From a virus: a DNA stretch of 26,365 nt. The notes under the pieces were generated by a model. The model was not told the origin of the DNA and searched no databases. It was given only the letters and a program-made list of their open reading frames with translations. The stretch covers positions 1 through 26,365 of IMG/VR virus record IMGVR_UViG_3300020417_001190; one strand, given 5' to 3'. Positions 23,853 through 26,365 of this stretch are shown here, one piece after another; position 1 is the stretch's first letter; the number at the start of each line of letters is the position of its first letter. The position numbers and the translations under genes are program-made.

Positions 23853-24268
23853 TAACTTACCGTCAGAACCCAGTTGAATTGCATGGTGTCGGTCGCTCCC
23901 TTCGTTACAGCGTCAAAAACGGATCGACACAGCATGGTGCCCGCCGATCCAGCGTTTAGAATGCCCGCTTCTGTCACGCTACCAGTCCCTGTGCCGGGTG
24001 GAATGGAGGCCACATAGGTGACTTGAGCGCCGGAAACCGTTGTGGAGGTCAGTGCAACCCGCGCTAATTCGGTCAAAAGAGCGGTTTGATTGGCCGCAGC
24101 CGCTGTATTGTCGCTACCAATGGCCAGATGGGACATGACAGACGCTGATGTGCCATGCATCCGGCTCGAGACGAACGAAATACCGGTAGAAACGACCATA
24201 TTGGGCACTTCACGCACCAAATCGTCGTTTAAATAGACTTGTAACGCGCCAGATAGCGCAATGTTCAT
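23852..24268 (-). CDS. Phage tail protein, fibre-associated
   Basis: A 138-residue beta-rich protein. The C-terminal half (VTYVASIPPGTGTGSVTEAG, then GTMLCRSVFDAVTKGATDTM and FNWVLTVS) is a pattern widely seen in phage tail proteins that sit with fibres or baseplates. The N-terminal half has GALQVYLNDDLVREVPNMVV. The ATG at 24268 overlaps the preceding stop (TGATG); a TTG one codon earlier is the only longer reading. It probably helps attach the fibre encoded next. Confidence 0.75.
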   Translation of the reverse strand: MNIALSGALQVYLNDDLVREVPNMVVSTGISFVSSRMHGTSASVMSHLAIGSDNTAAAANQTALLTELARVALTSTTVSGAQVTYVASIPPGTGTGSVTEAGILNAGSAGTMLCRSVFDAVTKGATDTMQFNWVLTVS

Positions 24269-24567
24269 CAATTTAACGTTCCTTCGTTAATTTCAGCCAC
24301 ATTTAACGGCCCAAATCCTTCAACAAGCGTCACTGTCAGCGAATCTGCGATGGCCACGGCGTCAGTAAGGACCGGTTTCATCCGATCTAACGCGCCAGAA
24401 GCCGGATTGAGGTATAAACGCTCCTCTGGCTGCACATTTCGCTCATTTTTGAGCATTTCAGCGACCGGAATACCCGTTCCACCCTTCCCCAGGACACTCG
24501 GTGCCCGAAATGAGGATTTCTGTGTGCGAGCATTCTTAATTCGCCCCGCTTTAAACCGTCTAGCCAC
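24268..24567 (-). CDS. Small phage protein with FKAGRI motif, second copy
   Basis: A 99-residue protein. Residues 1-20 are basic (RRFKAGRIKNARTQK) and share the motif FKAGRI-x-N with the gene just upstream. The remainder is neutral to acidic with a beta-rich C-terminal third (VTLVEGFGPLNVAEINEGTLN). The start is a GTG at 24567, ten bases downstream of the previous stop, without a clear ribosome site. It may be a virion-attached fibre accessory; the motif could be an attachment or sorting tag. No family recognised. Confidence 0.6.
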   Translation of the reverse strand: MARRFKAGRIKNARTQKSSFRAPSVLGKGGTGIPVAEMLKNERNVQPEERLYLNPASGALDRMKPVLTDAVAIADSLTVTLVEGFGPLNVAEINEGTLN

Positions 24568-24576
24568 GATAAAAGG

Positions 24577-24786
24577 TCATCTTTTGGTCCTATAACCCAA
24601 GCGTCCGCGTCTGCGACGTAATTCCTCCTCTTCTTCAAGCTCTTCCTCGTCCTGACGATGCTTATCCAAGCCATCAAGACCCGTGATTTTCACCCCCTTA
24701 CCCGCTAGGGACTCAGCAACAACCTTTGTTTCCTTCTTAGACCGTCGATTACCAATGCGACCAGCCTTAAATCCCTTTTTCTCCAT
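24577..24786 (-). CDS. Small basic phage protein with FKAGRI motif, first gene of late operon
   Basis: A 69-residue protein. The N-terminus (GFKAGRIGNRRSKK) is basic and shares FKAGRI-x-N with its downstream neighbour. A strongly acidic stretch follows (about 46-55, Glu-rich) and the C-terminus is Arg-rich again (RRRRGRLGYRTKR). No hydrophobic segments. It is the first clear gene of the long minus-strand block. The ATG overlaps a stop (TAATG) of an open upstream frame discussed separately. Charge pattern suggests nucleic-acid or protein binding; no specific function can be given. Confidence 0.62.
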   Translation of the reverse strand: MEKKGFKAGRIGNRRSKKETKVVAESLAGKGVKITGLDGLDKHRQDEEELEEEEELRRRRGRLGYRTKR

Positions 24787-25236
24787 TAGGTATTCACCAA
24801 AATGATGGAACGTAAATCTCTGATTTTTTTAAAAATTTTTTTCAGAAGTGCCAAGAGCTCGGACGGGGAGAACTGACGGGAAAAAAGGGGCCATTCAGGA
24901 AAATGATGACTTCGCGCAGGGCTGGACGTACTAGGATATGATATGCCTCGTCGTGATACGCGCCGAATCTGACGTTGGGACGGGGTGCCGGCGAAACGCC
25001 GCCAAAAACCGAAAAGTGGGTCAGAAAAATGGGTCATATTAACCAAATCCCGCATAAATAAAGGCCTGTAGACGGTTGTCACGCGGTCTTTCAAGCCGTT
25101 AAAGCCGAATAATGGCGCGTCTAGATCGATCAAACAACTATATGCGGGCTTCGTATATCGAAAAATTGAGGCGCGGGCTCTCACCCCTACAGCCCAATCT
25201 CAAAATCCAAAATGGACCGCTTAGGATCTAAACCAA
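24787..25236. other. 450-base gap upstream of the late operon
   Basis: No gene can be stated with confidence. The gap contains a T7-A5-T7 tract between TCTGA/TCAGA half sites (24819-24846), a small GC hairpin CGGCG-AAA-CGCCG (24989-25001), the GGGTCA pair at 25018-25036 and, at its right edge, an inverted repeat GGACCGC/GCGGTCC (25214-25220 with 25253-25259). A minus-strand frame stays open from at least 25184 to 24786 and ends in TAATG at the first late gene, but its composition (Arg, Ser and Phe rich) is poor for a protein. This is the expected place for late-operon control signals. Confidence 0.6.
25018..25036. repeat. GGGTCA direct repeat pair, 13-base spacing
   Basis: GGGTCA begins at 25018 and 25031, each preceded by T and separated by GAAAAAT. 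The spacing of 13 bases and the A-rich spacer repeat the plan of the left-end clusters at 31-50 and 222-254, which carry GGGGTCA. It lies in the gap ahead of the late operon. Confidence 0.65.
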
Positions 25237-25437
25237 CTAGTCTGGACCTGATGCGGTCCTAGTCTCTTTTACTCTTTCTATATTACTTTCGATTAGCTTT
25301 GCAGCTTGATGTGCTGTGATTGCGTAGTCAGTGAACGTTTGGTGCTTATAGCTGCTAACTTCTACCAGGGCTCGTAATTCTAAGAAGTGTTTCTCTATTT
25401 GCTCTAGATTTGCCGGAAGATCGTCTAGGTCGATCAT
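25237..25437 (-). CDS. Small helical protein paired with small terminase-like gene
   Basis: A 66-residue soluble, helical protein (LPANLEQIEKHFLELRALVE and AITAHQAAKLIESNIERVKE). No motif for a known enzyme. The start overlaps the stop of the small-terminase-like gene (ATGA), so the two are translated together and may work together in packaging. The last codons include GGACC-GCATCA-GGTCC on the coding strand, a small hairpin without a T run. The next minus-strand gene is 450 bases away. Confidence 0.72.
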   Translation of the reverse strand: MIDLDDLPANLEQIEKHFLELRALVEVSSYKHQTFTDYAITAHQAAKLIESNIERVKETRTASGPD

Positions 25438-25748
25438 GCTGTAATCTTTTCCGCTTCGATATTTTCCATATCAAGTGTAATAGCCTGGGGCTTTGACTCA
25501 ATGGCTTTTGGCATTTCCAGGCCAATCATATTCACTTCAAGTACTTTATGAGTGTGGGTAACCTCTGCCTGTATTTGGCTCGGCAATATCTTACTCAGCA
25601 AACCCATAAACGCGGTCGGGTTTTCGTTCGCCTGGCGTTGTAAGTACTGTACGCCGCCTTCTTTATCGAGCGCCTCGAGCACCATGCGCCGGATATTTGC
25701 CGGAACCTTATTTGGGCTTCCTTTCGGTCTTCCCGCCTTCCTGGCCAT
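25434..25748 (-). CDS. Small terminase subunit-like protein
   Basis: A 104-residue protein starting MARKAGRPKGSPNK. The basic GRPKGSxNK start followed by a helix and then GGVQYLQRQANENPTAFMGL with LLSKILPSQI is a pattern of small phage packaging proteins usually annotated as small terminase. It would bind the packaging site and recruit the large terminase. An in-frame GTG at 25790 adds 14 hydrophobic residues that do not fit; the ATG at 25748 is therefore used, with GGAG 25 bases upstream as the only nearby purine box. No large terminase follows. It heads a two-gene minus-strand unit. Confidence 0.7.
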   Translation of the reverse strand: MARKAGRPKGSPNKVPANIRRMVLEALDKEGGVQYLQRQANENPTAFMGLLSKILPSQIQAEVTHTHKVLEVNMIGLEMPKAIESKPQAITLDMENIEAEKITA

Positions 25749-25780
25749 AAATATTAATTGAATATTTAAACTCCACGCCA

Positions 25781-25807
25781 ATTCTAGCACGTCTATTACA
25801 CTTGCAA
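25781..25807 (-). promoter_or_regulatory. Possible promoter of the small terminase unit
   Basis: On the minus strand TTGCAA (25807-25802) lies 15 bases ahead of TAGAAT (25786-25781). This would start a transcript about 25 bases before the ATG at 25748. The elements match the sigma-70 type only roughly and the spacing is short, so this is a weak call. The 120 bases between 25790 and 25909 are gene-free and must serve divergent transcription. Confidence 0.3.
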
Positions 25808-25849
25808 TAAAAAAGGCCTCAATTACTTTTATTTTAGTTTTACCTGGTG

Positions 25850-25884
25850 TAGAATTCTCCTACCCCAATAAAGACGGGGCTTTT
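25850..25884 (+). promoter_or_regulatory. Leader of plus-strand gene: TAGAAT box and CCCC/GGGG hairpin
   Basis: TAGAAT (25850-25855) could be a -10 box, though no convincing -35 lies upstream. It is followed by a short hairpin, CCCC (25863-25866) with GGGG (25876-25879), and CTTTTC. The string CGGGGCTTTTC resembles CGGGGCTTTC behind the next gene (26292-26301), so this may be a recurring leader element of the plus-strand genes. Confidence 0.3.
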
Positions 25885-25909
25885 CATTCACAAAAATAGG
25901 ACAAACCAC

Positions 25910-26254
25910 ATGTTACGAAAACAACCAGAACTCGCAGAATACATGGCCCTGGTGCCTAACATTCAAGCACTAAACCCGAAGAACCAGAAGCTTGTCACGC
26001 GATTCATCGAAGCACACCGACGAGTTGATTTTTACGTCGACATGATCGCATTTCTAGAAGACCAGGCCTTTGAAGATCCTGAAAGCCAAAAAGCTCGGGC
26101 AAACGCGGCACTAATACGGATTCATTCCCGCGCCGAGGAACGATGGTTCGATAACTGTCTAACACGCGAGCAAAAACTAACGCAGCGCGAAGCGAATAAC
26201 GCGATCCGGCAGTACATGTATTCGAAGACGTTTCAGGAATTCGAGCAAAGCTAA
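25910..26254 (+). CDS. Plus-strand phage protein of unknown function
   Basis: A 114-residue soluble, helical, charged protein without cysteine-rich, membrane or signal features apart from one Cys. Notable segments are LVTRFIEAHRRVDFYVDMIAFLED and the C-terminal QREANNAIRQYMYSKTFQEFEQ. I do not recognise a domain; the early position and small helical nature would fit a regulator or host-interaction protein, but nothing proves it. The ATG is preceded by AGGA eight bases upstream in the leader AGGACAAACC. It is divergent from the terminase unit and is probably the first gene of the early strand. Confidence 0.75.
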   Translation: MLRKQPELAEYMALVPNIQALNPKNQKLVTRFIEAHRRVDFYVDMIAFLEDQAFEDPESQKARANAALIRIHSRAEERWFDNCLTREQKLTQREANNAIRQYMYSKTFQEFEQS

Positions 26255-26279
26255 AACCACTAAAACCATAACGTCGAGC

Positions 26280-26322
26280 GCCTCGGTCTTCCGGGGCTTT
26301 CGTCGTAGAAGACTACGGTTTT
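26280..26322 (+). terminator. Two consecutive hairpins with T runs
   Basis: GCCTCGG (26280-26286) pairs with CCGGGGC (26291-26297) around TCTT and is followed by TTTC. Immediately after, CGTAG (26304-26308) pairs with CTACG (26313-26317) around AAGA and is followed by GTTTT. The pair sits between the plus-strand gene and a second copy of the AGGACAAACC leader. It may be a partial terminator or a leader structure. The T runs are short, so full termination is uncertain. Confidence 0.5.
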
Positions 26323-26355
26323 CGACCTGGAACTAAACCAACCAGGAAAACGAAC

Positions 26356-26365
26356 AGGACAAACC
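26356..26365 (+). promoter_or_regulatory. Repeated ribosome-site leader AGGACAAACC at the window edge
   Basis: AGGACAAACC at 25898-25907 precedes the ATG at 25910 by two bases; the identical ten bases end the window. By analogy a start codon should follow at or near 26368, so another plus-strand gene probably begins just outside. AGGA would be the ribosome-binding core. Confidence 0.6.

Noticed and set aside
24989-25001. GC hairpin CGGCG-AAA-CGCCG as a possible terminator
   Set aside because: No T run follows on either strand in the proper place.
25061-25120. tRNA-Glu-like arm (loop CTTTCAA, anticodon TTC) in the gap upstream of the late operon
   Set aside because: The anticodon stem needs two wobble pairs, and neither a T arm with TTCRA nor an acceptor stem can be found.
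1-26365. CRISPR array, integrase, insertion sequence or antibiotic-resistance cargo
   Set aside because: The only direct repeats are the short clusters described; no protein has recombinase, transposase, Cas or resistance motifs.

Overview
The window looks like the late (virion and lysis) half of a tailed double-stranded DNA phage of podovirus type, together with the edge of its early region. A short-tailed phage is suggested by a P22-type portal of about 700 residues, a coiled-coil scaffold, a major capsid protein resembling the phage SU10 family, an SU10-type head-tail adaptor, a nozzle or stabilisation-like protein, three long internal-virion-type proteins, and the lack of any tape measure, tail tube or sheath gene. 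Two lipoprotein signal sequences and several small membrane proteins point to a Gram-negative host. I see no integrase, repressor, transposase, replication gene or large terminase, so whether this is a free phage or part of a prophage cannot be decided from the window. The resemblance to marine podoviruses (SU10-like capsid, EF-hand membrane protein, SNase, DUF5675) is inference.

Layout. Positions 1-529 are non-coding for protein. They hold two clusters of a GGGGTCA repeat with 13-base spacing, an 11-base-period array of TACGTTAGAT, a broken tRNA-Cys-like anticodon arm, a complete tRNA-Cys(GCA) and a bidirectional terminator. From 24786 down to 530 almost everything is one tightly packed minus-strand late operon, read right to left. 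It begins with two small basic proteins, then a tail protein, a fibre and a triple lectin-domain fibre with its chaperone. Two small proteins, the portal, a short accessory protein, the scaffold and the major capsid protein follow, with a terminator hairpin behind the capsid gene. Next come an accessory head protein, the adaptor, three tandem paralogous receptor-binding-type proteins, the nozzle-like protein and three large internal or ejection-type proteins. The operon ends with a DUF5675 protein, a small nuclease, and a cluster of lipoprotein and membrane genes including an EF-hand membrane protein.

Neighbouring genes are mostly joined by ATGA, TAATG or TGATG overlaps, so translational coupling is the rule and fixes many starts. 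Right of the operon is a 450-base gap (24787-25236) with another 13-base-spaced GGGTCA pair and an A/T tract. Then comes a two-gene minus-strand unit with a small-terminase-like protein, and a divergent plus-strand gene of unknown function that probably opens the early region. The repeated leader AGGACAAACC at the right edge suggests that another plus-strand gene starts just outside.

Points most worth a second look are the repeats of identical spacing flanking the late operon, the three coupled receptor-binding paralogues, the missing large terminase next to the small one, the absence of a classical endolysin with a DUF5675 protein carrying a transpeptidase-like His/Cys motif, and the EF-hand membrane protein at the operon end.
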